Assembly: GCF_947581785.1 (NCBI RefSeq)
Contig: NZ_CANPVO010000033.1
Location: 1-64,000, forward strand
Origin: Candidatus Palauibacter polyketidifaciens
Lineage (GTDB): Bacteria; Gemmatimonadota; Gemmatimonadetes; Palauibacterales; Palauibacteraceae
Direction of reading: 5' to 3'
DNA length: 64,000 nucleotides
In this document: in pieces, positions 24,046-32,807 of the stretch
Layout of the letters: each line of letters begins with the position of its first letter
Numbering within the stretch: the stretch's first letter is position 1
Made by a program: the position numbers and the translations under genes
Notes under the pieces: generated by a model
What the model was told of the DNA's origin: nothing
Databases searched by the model: none
Seen by the model: only the letters and a program-made list of their open reading frames with translations

Positions 24046-27000
24046 GTGGCAGAATCCCGCATCGCCCGACCGACGACCCGAATCGCACGGACCCTGCTCG
24101 CGCTGGCGCTGCTCGGCACTTCCGCGTCCGCCGGCGCACACGCCCAGCCCGTCGACGACGAATGGCTCGATCTCCTCGAATGGCGCTCGATCGGGCCCAC
24201 CCGCGGCGGCCGCGTGCTCGGCGTGGCCGGCCACCCCACGGACGATCTCGTCTTCTACCAGGGCACCGCCGGCGGCGGCGTCTGGAAGACCGGGGACGGC
24301 GGGGCGAACTGGCGGAACGTCTCCGACGGCTACTTCGGCACGGGCTCCGTCGGGGCCGTCGAGGTCAGCCCTTCCCACCCCGAGATCGTCTACGTCGGCA
24401 TGGGCGAGACGTGCTTCCGCGGCAACGCCTCGCACGGCGACGGCGTCTACCGCTCCGACGACGGGGGCGCGAGCTGGCGGCACCTCGGGCTCGCGGAGAC
24501 GCTTCAGATCGCCCGTGTGCGCATACATCCGGCGAACCCCGACATCGCCTGGGTGGCGGCGCTCGGCGACTCCTGGGGTGCGAGCGAGGCGCGCGGCGTC
24601 TACCGCACGCACGACGGCGGCGCGACCTGGGAGAAGGTCCTCTACCGGGACGAGGACTCCGGCGCGATCGATCTCGTCCTCGATCCCGCGAACCCGGACA
24701 TCCTGTACGCGTCGTTCCTGGAATTGAGGCGCTTCCCCTGGGGCTTCCGCAGCGCGGGCCCCGGCACCGGACTCTTCAAGAGCACGGACGGCGGCGACAC
24801 GTGGACCGAACTGACCGACAACCCCGGCCTCCCGTCGGGTCTCAAGGGAAAGATCGGCATCACCGTCTCGCCGCGGAACTCAAGTCGTCTGTGGGCGATC
24901 GTCGACGCGGCGCGTGGCGCGAAGGGGATCTTCCGCTCCGACGACGCGGGTGAGACGTGGACCCGCGTGAACGAGGACGCCGACCTCCTCCAGCGCCCGT
25001 GGTACTACCACCACATCGTCGCGGACCCCGGCGACGAGAACACGGTTTTCGTCCTCAACGTCTTCCTCTGGAAGTCGACGGACGGAGGCGAGACCTTCGA
25101 GCGCGTGTTCACCCCGCACCCGGATCACCACGACCTGTGGATCGATCCCGCGAATCCCCGGCGGATGGTCAACGGGGGCGACGGCGGCGCCGCGGTAAGC
25201 TTCGACGGTGGCCTCTCGTGGTCGAGTCTTCTCAACCAGGCGACGGCGCAGATGTACCATGTGACCGCCGACCACCAGACGCCGTATCGGCTCTACGCTT
25301 CCCAGCAGGACAACACGTCGATCTCCGTTCCCGTCCGCTCGGATTTCGGCCGCATCGGCATCGAGGACTGGTACACCGTGGGCGGGGGCGAAGACGGCTA
25401 CATCGCGGTGAACACCGAGGATCCGAACATCGTCTACGCGGGGGATCACCACTGGGTGTACCGGTACGACCACCGCAACCGGCAGGTGCGGGACATCTCC
25501 CCGAACCCCGAGACGCACTACGGCTGGGGTTCCGCGGACATCAACTACCGGTTCTGGTGGACGTACCCGGTCATGACGTCGCCTCACGATCCGGACGTCC
25601 TCTATGTCACGTCGCAGCACGTCCACCGGACGACGGACGAGGGTCACAGCTGGGAGATCATCAGCCCCGACCTCACGCGCGCCGACCCGAGGACGCTGGA
25701 GCCGACGCCGGCATACGAGAATGAGGAAACGGGAGAATACTGGGGGCCGATCACGCGGGAAGCGTACGGTCCCGAATGGTACGCGACGATCTTCGCGTTC
25801 GCGGAATCGCCGCTCGAGCCGGGGCTCCTGTGGGCGGGGTCGGATGACGGATACATCCACGTGTCGCGCGACGGCGGGGCGAACTGGGAGAACGTGACGA
25901 TCCCGGATCTGCCCGAGTTCGCCCTGATCTCCATCCTCGAGCCGTCGCTCCACGATCCCGCGACGGCGTACGTCGCCGCGACGCGGTACAAGCTCTCCGA
26001 CCACGCCCCTTATCTCTACCGAACCACGGACTACGGGGAGACGTGGGCCCGGATCACGGCGGGGATCCCGGACAACGACTTCACCCGCGTGATCCGGGAG
26101 GATCCGGGCCGGGCCGGGCTCCTGTACGCCGGCACCGAACGCACGGTCCATGTCTCGTTCGACGCCGGGGACTCCTGGCAGCCGCTGAGCCTCAACCTCC
26201 CGGTCGTACCCATCCACGACCTCGTGCTCCGGGATGGGGACCTCGCGGCGGCCACGCACGGGCGCTCGTTCTGGGTCCTGGACAACGTGGACCTGCTCCA
26301 TCAGCTCGCGGCCGGGGAAGCGGCGAGCGAGCCGAGGCTCTTCCGTCCGCCGACCACGACCCGATTCAATCCTGGCGCCTCATCCGCCGCCCTGTTCTCG
26401 ACCATGGGCCGGCCGGGCGCGGGGGATCCGGCTGGCGCGAATCCGCCGGACGGCGTCGTGATCCCGTACTACCTGCCGGAGGCCGTGCCGGGCGGGATCA
26501 CGCTACGGATCCGCGAGGGCGAGGCGCTGATCCGCGAATTCTCCAGCGAGTCGGCCCCGGAACCGGCCGGGGCGGGCTTCTTCGGCCTGGGCGGGAGCGG
26601 CGCGACGCTCTCCGCCGACGCCGGTGCGCACACCTTCGCGTGGGATCTACGCGTGGAACCGGCGCAGTTGCTCGACGATGCCGTGTTTCAGGGCAGCGCG
26701 AACGGTCCCCGTGTGCCGCCGGGCGATTACACTGTTGAACTCATCCTGGGCGAGGCGACGCTTTCACAGCCCTTCTCGATCGTGCGCGACCCGCGGGTCG
26801 ACGTGACCGACGCGGAACTCCGCGAACAGTTCGAGTTCCTCCTCGAGGCCCGGGACCGCCTCACGGAGACGATGGAACTCGTGGCGAGGATCCGGGACAT
26901 GCGCGCCCTGGCCGGGGAGGCCGTCGAGCGCGGCGGCGGAGGCGACCGGCTGGAGGCGGCGCTCGCCGACCTCAATCGCGAACTCTACCCGATCGAGGAG

Positions 27001-27231
27001 CGGCTCGTGCAGTACCGGGCTCGCGCCGGTCAGGACCTGATCGCGAACCCGACGGGCATCGACAGCAAGCTGGCCCGGCTCATGGGGTTCGCCTCGATGG
27101 GAGACGGCACGCCCACGCAGGGACAGATCGATCTGTTGGCCCGACTGGGGGTCGGAATCGAGGAGCGGGCCGCGGCGGTGGACGAAATCGAGCGCACGAC
27201 CTACGCCGAACTCGTGCGCCTGGTCCCCTGA
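24046..27231 (+). CDS. Large secreted Asp-box (BNR/VPS10-like) propeller protein
   Basis: 1061 residues from GTG 24046 (GGAAGGA upstream). After a signal peptide comes a large propeller with many Asp-box turns: KTGDGGANW, RSDDGGASW, RTHDGGATW, KSTDGGDTW, RSDDAGETW, STDGGETF, RTTDEGHSW, VSRDGGANW, RTTDYGETW and VSFDAGDSW. A C-terminal region (about 770-1061) has a beta-sandwich part and a helical tail (QFEFLLEARDRLTETMELVARIRDMRAL). Sortilin-like secreted proteins of this build are very abundant in Gemmatimonadota and relatives and are mostly annotated as glycosyl hydrolases without evidence of activity. A degenerate copy of the tail persists at 30580-30803. Confidence 0.85.
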   Translation: MAESRIARPTTRIARTLLALALLGTSASAGAHAQPVDDEWLDLLEWRSIGPTRGGRVLGVAGHPTDDLVFYQGTAGGGVWKTGDGGANWRNVSDGYFGTGSVGAVEVSPSHPEIVYVGMGETCFRGNASHGDGVYRSDDGGASWRHLGLAETLQIARVRIHPANPDIAWVAALGDSWGASEARGVYRTHDGGATWEKVLYRDEDSGAIDLVLDPANPDILYASFLELRRFPWGFRSAGPGTGLFKSTDGGDTWTELTDNPGLPSGLKGKIGITVSPRNSSRLWAIVDAARGAKGIFRSDDAGETWTRVNEDADLLQRPWYYHHIVADPGDENTVFVLNVFLWKSTDGGETFERVFTPHPDHHDLWIDPANPRRMVNGGDGGAAVSFDGGLSWSSLLNQATAQMYHVTADHQTPYRLYASQQDNTSISVPVRSDFGRIGIEDWYTVGGGEDGYIAVNTEDPNIVYAGDHHWVYRYDHRNRQVRDISPNPETHYGWGSADINYRFWWTYPVMTSPHDPDVLYVTSQHVHRTTDEGHSWEIISPDLTRADPRTLEPTPAYENEETGEYWGPITREAYGPEWYATIFAFAESPLEPGLLWAGSDDGYIHVSRDGGANWENVTIPDLPEFALISILEPSLHDPATAYVAATRYKLSDHAPYLYRTTDYGETWARITAGIPDNDFTRVIREDPGRAGLLYAGTERTVHVSFDAGDSWQPLSLNLPVVPIHDLVLRDGDLAAATHGRSFWVLDNVDLLHQLAAGEAASEPRLFRPPTTTRFNPGASSAALFSTMGRPGAGDPAGANPPDGVVIPYYLPEAVPGGITLRIREGEALIREFSSESAPEPAGAGFFGLGGSGATLSADAGAHTFAWDLRVEPAQLLDDAVFQGSANGPRVPPGDYTVELILGEATLSQPFSIVRDPRVDVTDAELREQFEFLLEARDRLTETMELVARIRDMRALAGEAVERGGGGDRLEAALADLNRELYPIEERLVQYRARAGQDLIANPTGIDSKLARLMGFASMGDGTPTQGQIDLLARLGVGIEERAAAVDEIERTTYAELVRLVP

Positions 27232-27246
27232 GCGGGGCCCGTCCTG

Positions 27247-28029
27247 TTAACGGTCGCGCGTCGTGATCACGAGAGCGCCGATGTATCCGTCGCCCCCGTA
27301 GCGCGCCGAAGCTTCCGTACGCGACAGGATCTCGATCCGGCTCACGTCGTCGATGGAAAGCTCGCGAATCGCGTTCACGCCATCGCCTTCGCGCCTCTCG
27401 TTGATGCGTACTTCCATCACCTGCTCCCGGAACGACCGCCACGAACTCAACGTCACCGACGTGAGGAGGATGACCTCGCCGAGCGTGCTCATGCGGTCGA
27501 ATTTCAGGAGCGAGTGTTGGCGCAGCAGCTCGTACACGCTCATCTCCGGAAGGTCCACAAGATCCTCGGCGCGGATGACTTCGGAGCCCAGGATCCGGCT
27601 CCGGCTGCCCCCTGCGGCCAGAGATCCGACCTCCTCCCTCCGTCGGGGGTCCGCAGTCAGTGAGAGGGAAAGGTCCTGCTGGGCCAGCGTGACGGTCGTG
27701 GCGTACGGGAGGGCTTCGCCTCGCCGGTCCCCGAAGATGGCCCGCAACGAGACCTCCATTTCCCGCGGCAGCCCGCAGATGGCGTAAAGACCCTCCATGC
27801 CGACCTCGGCTTCGACGCTTTGACGGGCGTTGAACTGCACCCAACTCGCCGCCACTGTCGCGCCGGGTACGATCGTCCCCGCTTCGGGATCCGTCACGTA
27901 GCCCACGACGGCCGCCTCCGTCTCCGGATCCCCGCCCGGGCAGAAATCGGCGAAGGACTGGGCGGCCGCGGAGTTCGCAACCACGAGCATCAGTGCCGGC
28001 GCGGAAAGGCGCGCAAACGAGTACGGCAT
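27247..28029 (-). CDS. Secreted carboxypeptidase-regulatory/TonB-plug protein lacking a barrel, copy 1
   Basis: 260 residues with a signal peptide ending AAAQSFADFC. Residues about 30-130 form a carboxypeptidase-regulatory-like beta sandwich (AAVVGYVTDPEAGTIVPGATVAASWVQ, GLYAICGLP). Residues about 150-260 resemble a TonB plug: SEVIRAEDLVDLPEMSVYELLRQ and the terminal SRIEILSRTEASARYGGDGYIGALVITT. The stop follows exactly where the plug ends, so no barrel is encoded, and no barrel sequence follows. Two cysteines (DFC, ICG) may pair. It is a close paralogue of the next gene 23 bp upstream in the same orientation. Function is unknown; roles as a periplasmic adaptor or in signalling are possible. 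Confidence 0.8.
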   Translation of the reverse strand: MPYSFARLSAPALMLVVANSAAAQSFADFCPGGDPETEAAVVGYVTDPEAGTIVPGATVAASWVQFNARQSVEAEVGMEGLYAICGLPREMEVSLRAIFGDRRGEALPYATTVTLAQQDLSLSLTADPRRREEVGSLAAGGSRSRILGSEVIRAEDLVDLPEMSVYELLRQHSLLKFDRMSTLGEVILLTSVTLSSWRSFREQVMEVRINERREGDGVNAIRELSIDDVSRIEILSRTEASARYGGDGYIGALVITTRDR

Positions 28030-28052
28030 GTCGACTTCTCTCCCTCGCGCAG

Positions 28053-28832
28053 CTAGCGGCCCCGCGTTGTAATCGAGATCGCTCCGACGAAACCGTCTCC
28101 GCCGTAACGTGCGGAAGCTTCGGTACGCGTCAAAATCTCGATCCGGCTGATCTCATCGATCGACAGGTCGCGGATCGCCGCGACGCCGTCCACCTCCCGC
28201 CGCTCGTTGATCCTCACCTGGACGGACTGCAGGCGACCGGCGCGGAGACTCGAGGTCGCGGACGTGAGGAGGATGACCTCCCCCAGCGTGCTCATGCGGT
28301 CGAATCTGAGGAGTTGGTGCCGGCGCAGCAGTTCGTACACGCTCATCTCGGGCAGATGAAGGAGGTCCTCCGCGCGGATGACCTCCGAGCTGAACGCCTG
28401 GCCCCTTCCGCCGCCAGCCGCCAGCGATCCGACCTCCTCCCTCGTCGCGGGCTCCCTGGTAAGCGAAATGACGAGATCCGCCTGGGCCAGCAGAGTGGAT
28501 GTCGCGTAGGGAACGGCCTCTCCGCGCCGGTCTCCGAGGATGGCCCTCAGCGTGACCTCCGTGCCCTGCGGCAGCCCGCAAAGCGCATAGAGGCCCTGAA
28601 TGTCCGTCTGTACCTCGATTCGCTGGCGGGCGTCGTCCTGCACCCAGCTCGCGGCCACGGTCGCGCCGGCTACGATCATCTCCGCTTCGGGATCCGTCAC
28701 GTAGCCCACGACAGCCGCTTCCGTCGCCTCGTCGCCGGCGGGACAGAAGTCGACGAACGACTGGGCCTGGGCGGTGTTCGCGATGACCAGAAACAGGGCA
28801 GGCGCCGGAAGGCGCAGGAGCAAGTGTCGCAT
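28053..28832 (-). CDS. Secreted carboxypeptidase-regulatory/TonB-plug protein lacking a barrel, copy 2
   Basis: 259 residues from ATG 28832 (AGAGGA upstream). It has the same architecture as the neighbouring copy: signal peptide (ALFLVIANTAQAQ), regulatory-like sandwich (AAVVGYVTDPEAEMIVAGATV, GLYALCGLP), then the plug-like end SRIEILTRTEASARYGGDGFVGAISITT and stop. The two genes match along their full length with scattered differences, showing a tandem duplication. Fragments of further relatives survive at 35167-35275 and 36184-36309. The upstream 222 bp are shared with the divergent PhoX-like gene. Confidence 0.8.
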   Translation of the reverse strand: MRHLLLRLPAPALFLVIANTAQAQSFVDFCPAGDEATEAAVVGYVTDPEAEMIVAGATVAASWVQDDARQRIEVQTDIQGLYALCGLPQGTEVTLRAILGDRRGEAVPYATSTLLAQADLVISLTREPATREEVGSLAAGGGRGQAFSSEVIRAEDLLHLPEMSVYELLRRHQLLRFDRMSTLGEVILLTSATSSLRAGRLQSVQVRINERREVDGVAAIRDLSIDEISRIEILTRTEASARYGGDGFVGAISITTRGR

Positions 28833-29054
28833 GTCGGTTCCTCTCGTCTGCAATGGTTCTCTCGGCTGTGGCACGCGCGTGCGTGCCCGGTGCCGATGGA
28901 TGTCGCGGTGCGAGCGACCCACCGACCTCTTAGGATACTCCCCGTCCGATTTGCGTTTAGTCCGGGGCCCGGTCGGGAAGTCGACGACCCCGGTCAATGC
29001 TTATACTCGGCAACATGCCGCGGGTGCCGCCCCGAGGCAGTCACGGAGGAGCCG
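28833..29054. repeat. Divergent promoter region, partly duplicated at about 36310-36449
   Basis: The region lies between the plug-only gene (-) and the PhoX-like gene (+). Parts are repeated almost exactly upstream of the broken PhoX copy: ggtgcgagcga, ttaggatactc, ttgcgtttagtccg, tactcggcaac and cggaggagccgctga. The second copy lacks about 40 bases between gtttagtccg and atactcggcaa. The conserved blocks may mark promoter elements; TTATACT near 28999 resembles a -10 box for the rightward gene. Confidence 0.5.
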
Positions 29055-30428
29055 CTGAGCAAGATCGACAGACGAGATTTCGTGCGCCGCGCCGGACGCT
29101 GGGCGGGGGCCGCGGCGCTCGCGCCTTCGCTCTCGGGTCTCGCCGCATGTGCCGGCCCCGCAGCCGCGTCCCCGCGCCGGACGGCTCGCGGACCCGCCGG
29201 ATACGGACCCCTGCGCCCCGCGGGCCCGGAACTCGCCCTTCCCGAGGGGTTTTCCTATGCCGTCCTCGGGGTGGAAGGCCGTCCGATGTCGGACGGTCGG
29301 CCCACGCCCCGCGCGCACGACGGAATGGGACTCTTCCAGGTGAGCGACGATGTCGTCCGCCTGGTGCGAAACCATGAAGATCAGGATCCCCCCGGCGTCG
29401 CGGTTCCGCTGGTCCCCCCCGAACTGGCGTACGACCCCCTGGCGGGCGGGGGCACGACGACGCTGGAAGTCCGGATCGAGGCGGACGGGAGTCCGGTCCT
29501 CCTGCGGGATTTCGTGAGCGCGGGGGGGACGATGATCAACTGCGCGGGGGGGACGACGCCGTGGCGCAGCTGGCTGACGTGCGAGGAAACGACCTTCGGA
29601 CCGGGGCGCGGCTGGACGGTGCCGCACGGGTATGTGTTCGAGGTCCCCGCCGATGCGGACGAACCGGTCCAGGCGGAGCCGATACGGGACATGGGACGGT
29701 TCACGCATGAGGCCATCGCGGTGGATCCGGCGACGGGTTTCGTCTACGAGACGGAAGACTACAATCGTCGCTCGGGGTTCTATCGCTTCCGTCCCCATAC
29801 TCCGGGCGTTCTCCGGGACGGGGGCGTTCTGGAGATGCTCGCCGTGCGGGGGGGGCCGCAGGTGGATCTCCGCACCGGCCAGCAGCCGGGGGTGTGGCGT
29901 GAAGTCGAATGGGTGCCGATCGAGAACCCCGACCCGCCCGAAGCCGAACGTAGCGCGTCCACGGTCTGGACGGAGGGGTTCGAGGCGGGCGGGGCCCGGT
30001 TCTCCCGGCTCGAGGGCTGCTGGTACGCGGACCGGAGCATCTATTTCCATGCGACGAACGGGGGCGACGCCCAACTCGGCCAGGTCTGGCGGTACGTACC
30101 GGAGGACGAGGCGCTTGCGCTCGTCTTCGAGTCGCCGTCGGAGGACGTACTCTCCGGTCCGGACAACCTCACGGTGAGTCCCCGGGGCGGGATACTCATC
30201 TGCGAGGACAACTCCGGGGAAACGCACCTCCGGGGATTGTCGCCCGAGGGGGAGATCTTCCCCTTCGCCCGAAATATCCTGAACGTGCGCGAGTTTGCCG
30301 GCGCCTGCTTCACGCCCGACGGCCGGACGCTCTTCATCAACGTCCAGGGAGACACGATCTCGTTGGGGGCGGGGAACCTCGGCCAGACGTTCGCGATCTG
30401 GGGACCCTGGGAGCGGGGGCCGCTCTGA
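29055..30428 (+). CDS. PhoX-like DUF839 protein, Tat-exported
   Basis: 457 residues from a proposed CTG start at 29055, which has CGGAGGAG five bases upstream; no ATG, GTG or TTG occurs close by in this frame. The N-terminus DRRDFVRRAG followed by a hydrophobic, alanine-rich segment is a twin-arginine signal. The body matches the PhoX/DUF839 propeller family: PRAHDGMGLFQ, VRLVRNHED, CAGGTTPWRSWLTCEET, GRFTHEAIAVDPATGFVYETEDYN, GCWYADRSIYF, ILICEDN and the terminal FAIWGPWERGPL. PhoX enzymes are calcium- and iron-dependent alkaline phosphatases, but short members such as this may have other activities. Its stop overlaps the CTG of a truncated rlpA. A broken duplicate lies at 36450-37088. Confidence 0.82.
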   Translation: MSKIDRRDFVRRAGRWAGAAALAPSLSGLAACAGPAAASPRRTARGPAGYGPLRPAGPELALPEGFSYAVLGVEGRPMSDGRPTPRAHDGMGLFQVSDDVVRLVRNHEDQDPPGVAVPLVPPELAYDPLAGGGTTTLEVRIEADGSPVLLRDFVSAGGTMINCAGGTTPWRSWLTCEETTFGPGRGWTVPHGYVFEVPADADEPVQAEPIRDMGRFTHEAIAVDPATGFVYETEDYNRRSGFYRFRPHTPGVLRDGGVLEMLAVRGGPQVDLRTGQQPGVWREVEWVPIENPDPPEAERSASTVWTEGFEAGGARFSRLEGCWYADRSIYFHATNGGDAQLGQVWRYVPEDEALALVFESPSEDVLSGPDNLTVSPRGGILICEDNSGETHLRGLSPEGEIFPFARNILNVREFAGACFTPDGRTLFINVQGDTISLGAGNLGQTFAIWGPWERGPL

Positions 30429-30625
30429 GCCGGCGCAGCGCCGCGTTCGGCGTGGCGCTCGCTGTCGCGCTATCGGGCCAGGCCTGCGTGTGGTCCGTGC
30501 CGCTCGCGACGACGCCGTCCGCCGACCCGCCGCCCTTCGCCGACCGGCCGCTCTACGCCGTCGGCTGGACGCAGATCGGCGCGGCGGGGGTCTCGACCGT
30601 CTGCGGGCCGTGCTCTCGGAGTTGA
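30425..30625 (+). pseudogene. Truncated rlpA copy (signal peptide and linker only)
   Basis: Bases 30421-30531 are identical to 37081-37191, and similarity continues with a few mismatches to about 30580. The frame starts at CTG 30425 overlapping the PhoX stop (CTGA), encodes the lipoprotein signal of RlpA (ALSGQAC) and the proline-rich linker, then runs into unrelated sequence at GWTQIG and stops at 30625. The catalytic double-psi barrel and SPOR domain are missing, so this is a remnant of a duplication whose intact copy is at 37085. Confidence 0.75.
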
Positions 30626-30803
30626 ACGGCGAACTCTACCCCGTCGCCGCCCGCCTCGACCGTCACCGGGCTGGCGCCGGTCAGGATCTTCCTCGCGAAC
30701 CCCATCGACAGCAAGCTGGTACGGCTGATGGGATTCGCTTCAATCGGAGATGGCCCGCCCATCCAGGGGCAACTGGACCTGCTGCCTCGGCTCGCCGCCG
30801 ACT
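30580..30803 (+). pseudogene. Remnant of an Asp-box protein C-terminus
   Basis: Translated in shifted frames, this stretch matches the tail of the large Asp-box gene at about 26,930-27,160: LNGELYPVAARLDRHRAGAGQD, then after a frameshift PIDSKLVRLMGFASIGDG and IQGQLDLLPRL. It has no start and is fused to the truncated rlpA. From its end to about 31178 (about 375 bp) I see no gene; the composition drops in GC, and a short tandem repeat occurs at 31081-31129. Confidence 0.65.
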
Positions 30804-31080
30804 GGAGCAAAGAAGCCCTCTGCCCATTCCCGAGGAAGGCACTCGCGACACGCGACACCAACATCGGCGCCTCGCTTCGTTCGTCCGTCCCACCCGCTCC
30901 GACGGTCACCCACGCTTCGGCCCGTGCCGCCCTCTCTTGACAACACCCAGCGAGCCCCTTACCGTGCCTCCCACAAACATGTCAGCGATAACTCTCCCGT
31001 TTCCCTTGCCTCGGAGATCGCCAACTTTATCGGCGTGGCAGTTCGAATAGCAGGCTCAGCTTGTGAGTGACAGTGATTAT

Positions 31081-31129
31081 GTGCTCACTACTGAAATCAA
31101 GAGCGTGCTCACTACTTGAAATCAAGAGC
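31081..31129. repeat. Tandem direct repeat (24 and 25 bp) at the island edge
   Basis: Units 31081-31104 and 31105-31129 both read gtgctcacta(c)ttgaaatcaagagc-like sequence and differ by one inserted t. The repeat sits where the lower-GC island begins, just ahead of the next gene. It could be a slippage product or a junction scar. Confidence 0.6.
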
Positions 31130-31178
31130 GTTGGTGGCCGGACTGCAATTTTACCCTGGAGAAATACACTTGGTTGGG

Positions 31179-32192
31179 ATGGCTTGGCTCGTTACCATAA
31201 CCGGTTGGTTTTTGGTCGGCGCAATGGTTGTTGAGCCTGCCGAGACAGTGCATCGACAGTCACGGGACACGCGACTGTGTTTGGAGCAAGTCTATCAAGT
31301 CGATCTTCCCGATGATTTTGCACCCATTGGTCTAACCATTTCGAGCGATATTGGACCTGAACCAATCATTACGCTGTGGTCCCGATCGGCGCTATATCTG
31401 TTCAGTGTCTCGTCACTCGAGCCGACTCTGCGACGCGTCACTAACGCCGTACCACTCAATATCGACCCACTTTCGGCAGTAGTCACTGAATGGGACGGGG
31501 AAAGTCATCAGGTACAGCTGTTCGATGCTTCAGATGGATCGATATGGACGCTGGACGTAGCAACAGCAAACGTGGCCAGGTTCACAAGATCCGCCGAAGC
31601 GTCTTTGGCATCAGGTGCAACTCGAGATGCCGGCGGTTGGGTTCGGGCGCACAAAATCGTAGACCTGGCTGCGGATACTATGGGAATAACTCTAGTCAGG
31701 ATGGACCAGCAACTTCCGTCCGGATACGTCGCCGATTCCACCTTGTCCACCGGAGGACGACGCGGTGTAGATCGGATTCTACATATACGACCGGGGAATC
31801 ATGACGGTCTTGTGGTCAGCGAAGCCGCGTTCCCGTTTGCCACTGTCGTGTTTATGCACACCGGCCAGGAGCTGTGGCGGAGCTACGCGGATCCCGGTCG
31901 GTTGCGTGTGCTGCTAGAGGAACAAGATTTGCGTTACGTGGTCGCCACGCCGGCGATTGCACTGGGCGATGGAGTGTTGTCGACATTCGTGGGTCTCCGA
32001 TCAGGCCTGAGGGTGTCGGCTGTCCGGTCGCCGGGCGGCGGGGAGTCAAGGTATGCGCTTATCGGGAGCGACATGGCCTTCCTGGCGGGCATTTCGGAGC
32101 ATCGTTTGTTGGTGGCAACAAGGTATGACATGCCCCATGAGTTACTTCTTTATCGCTGGAGTTGGATCGACGAAAGCCGGAGTTGTGCCTGA
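31179..32192 (+). CDS. Hypothetical exported protein with propeller-like repeats
   Basis: 337 residues from ATG 31179; an in-frame TTG at 31116 would lengthen it by 21 residues but lies in the repeat. The N-terminal MAWLVTITGWFLVGAMVV is a single hydrophobic segment (signal or anchor). The rest is beta-rich with short repeating phrases (ITLWSRSALYLFSVSS, QVQLFDASDGSIWTLDVATANV, LLVATRYDMPHELLLYRW), suggesting a propeller. I do not recognise a named family. GC is clearly lower than in flanking genes (27 of 60 bases in 31141-31200 by my count). It ends 25 bp before the cysteine-rich gene and is probably co-transcribed with it and the next two genes. Confidence 0.6.
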   Translation: MAWLVTITGWFLVGAMVVEPAETVHRQSRDTRLCLEQVYQVDLPDDFAPIGLTISSDIGPEPIITLWSRSALYLFSVSSLEPTLRRVTNAVPLNIDPLSAVVTEWDGESHQVQLFDASDGSIWTLDVATANVARFTRSAEASLASGATRDAGGWVRAHKIVDLAADTMGITLVRMDQQLPSGYVADSTLSTGGRRGVDRILHIRPGNHDGLVVSEAAFPFATVVFMHTGQELWRSYADPGRLRVLLEEQDLRYVVATPAIALGDGVLSTFVGLRSGLRVSAVRSPGGGESRYALIGSDMAFLAGISEHRLLVATRYDMPHELLLYRWSWIDESRSCA

Positions 32193-32217
32193 CCGGCCCA
32201 AACCCAAGGAGGTCAGT

Positions 32218-32655
32218 ATGAGCCAGCGTGTCGTTGCTGCGATCCGCCGTAGTGCGCTTGTCCTCGTGATTGCTGCGATAGGATCGGTCACCACTCCCAG
32301 GCCGGCGGCCGCCCAGATGGGCTGCGTGTCCTGCTGGTTGGATTTGTGGGGGGGTGGCTTCGACTGCCTGACGTGGTATGTGGGTTATGAGGATTGCTTC
32401 GCCTTCGGTAGATGGTGCTTGGAGGGCGGTGGCATTTGCGAAGAAATCATGCAATTGGACGTTGCAGAAGATGGCTTCGTATACTCGCGCGACGCAGGAA
32501 GTGAAGACGCAAGAAGTGAAATAGGCAGCCTGGAGAGGAGCCGGAGGCCGGCGGACCGAGCGACGTCACGGACATGTGACGGCATCCTCCTCAGGGCTCG
32601 GGAGACGGACGCCGCCATATCCCGGGTGGCCGCGCCGGCTTTCTTGACTCTTTGA
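32218..32655 (+). CDS. Small cysteine-rich secreted protein of unknown function
   Basis: 145 residues from ATG 32218, with a strong AAGGAGG ribosome-binding site. A signal peptide (LVLVIAAIGSVTTPRPAAAQ) is predicted to leave about 112 residues. The mature N-terminus is rich in cysteine, tryptophan, tyrosine and glycine: GCVSCWLDLWGGGF, DCLTWYVGYEDCFAFGRWC, GGGICEEIM. That is seven cysteines within about 45 residues, then a charged, less ordered tail with one more cysteine. I do not recognise the family. Small Cys-rich secreted proteins next to six-bladed propellers occur in Bacteroidota as well, but no homology is claimed. It lies between two propeller-like genes in the low-GC island and is likely part of one operon with them. 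Confidence 0.65.
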   Translation: MSQRVVAAIRRSALVLVIAAIGSVTTPRPAAAQMGCVSCWLDLWGGGFDCLTWYVGYEDCFAFGRWCLEGGGICEEIMQLDVAEDGFVYSRDAGSEDARSEIGSLERSRRPADRATSRTCDGILLRARETDAAISRVAAPAFLTL

Positions 32656-32807
32656 GATACGGGTCGTCTTCCAGGTACGCTACCTTGTCGACGTTTGCCG
32701 GAAACTGCGGCCGGGGTCGGGTGGTGTGTCGTCCGGCTGAGGAGGACACGCCGCCCGATCGTCGACGGGGAGGAGTTCAACAAATCCCGGGCGAGGTATC
32801 GTTGACC

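Noticed and set aside
27993-30428. 811-codon frame containing the PhoX-like gene
   Set aside because: The first 354 codons run antisense to two plug-only genes; the Tat signal and ribosome site place the start at CTG 29055.
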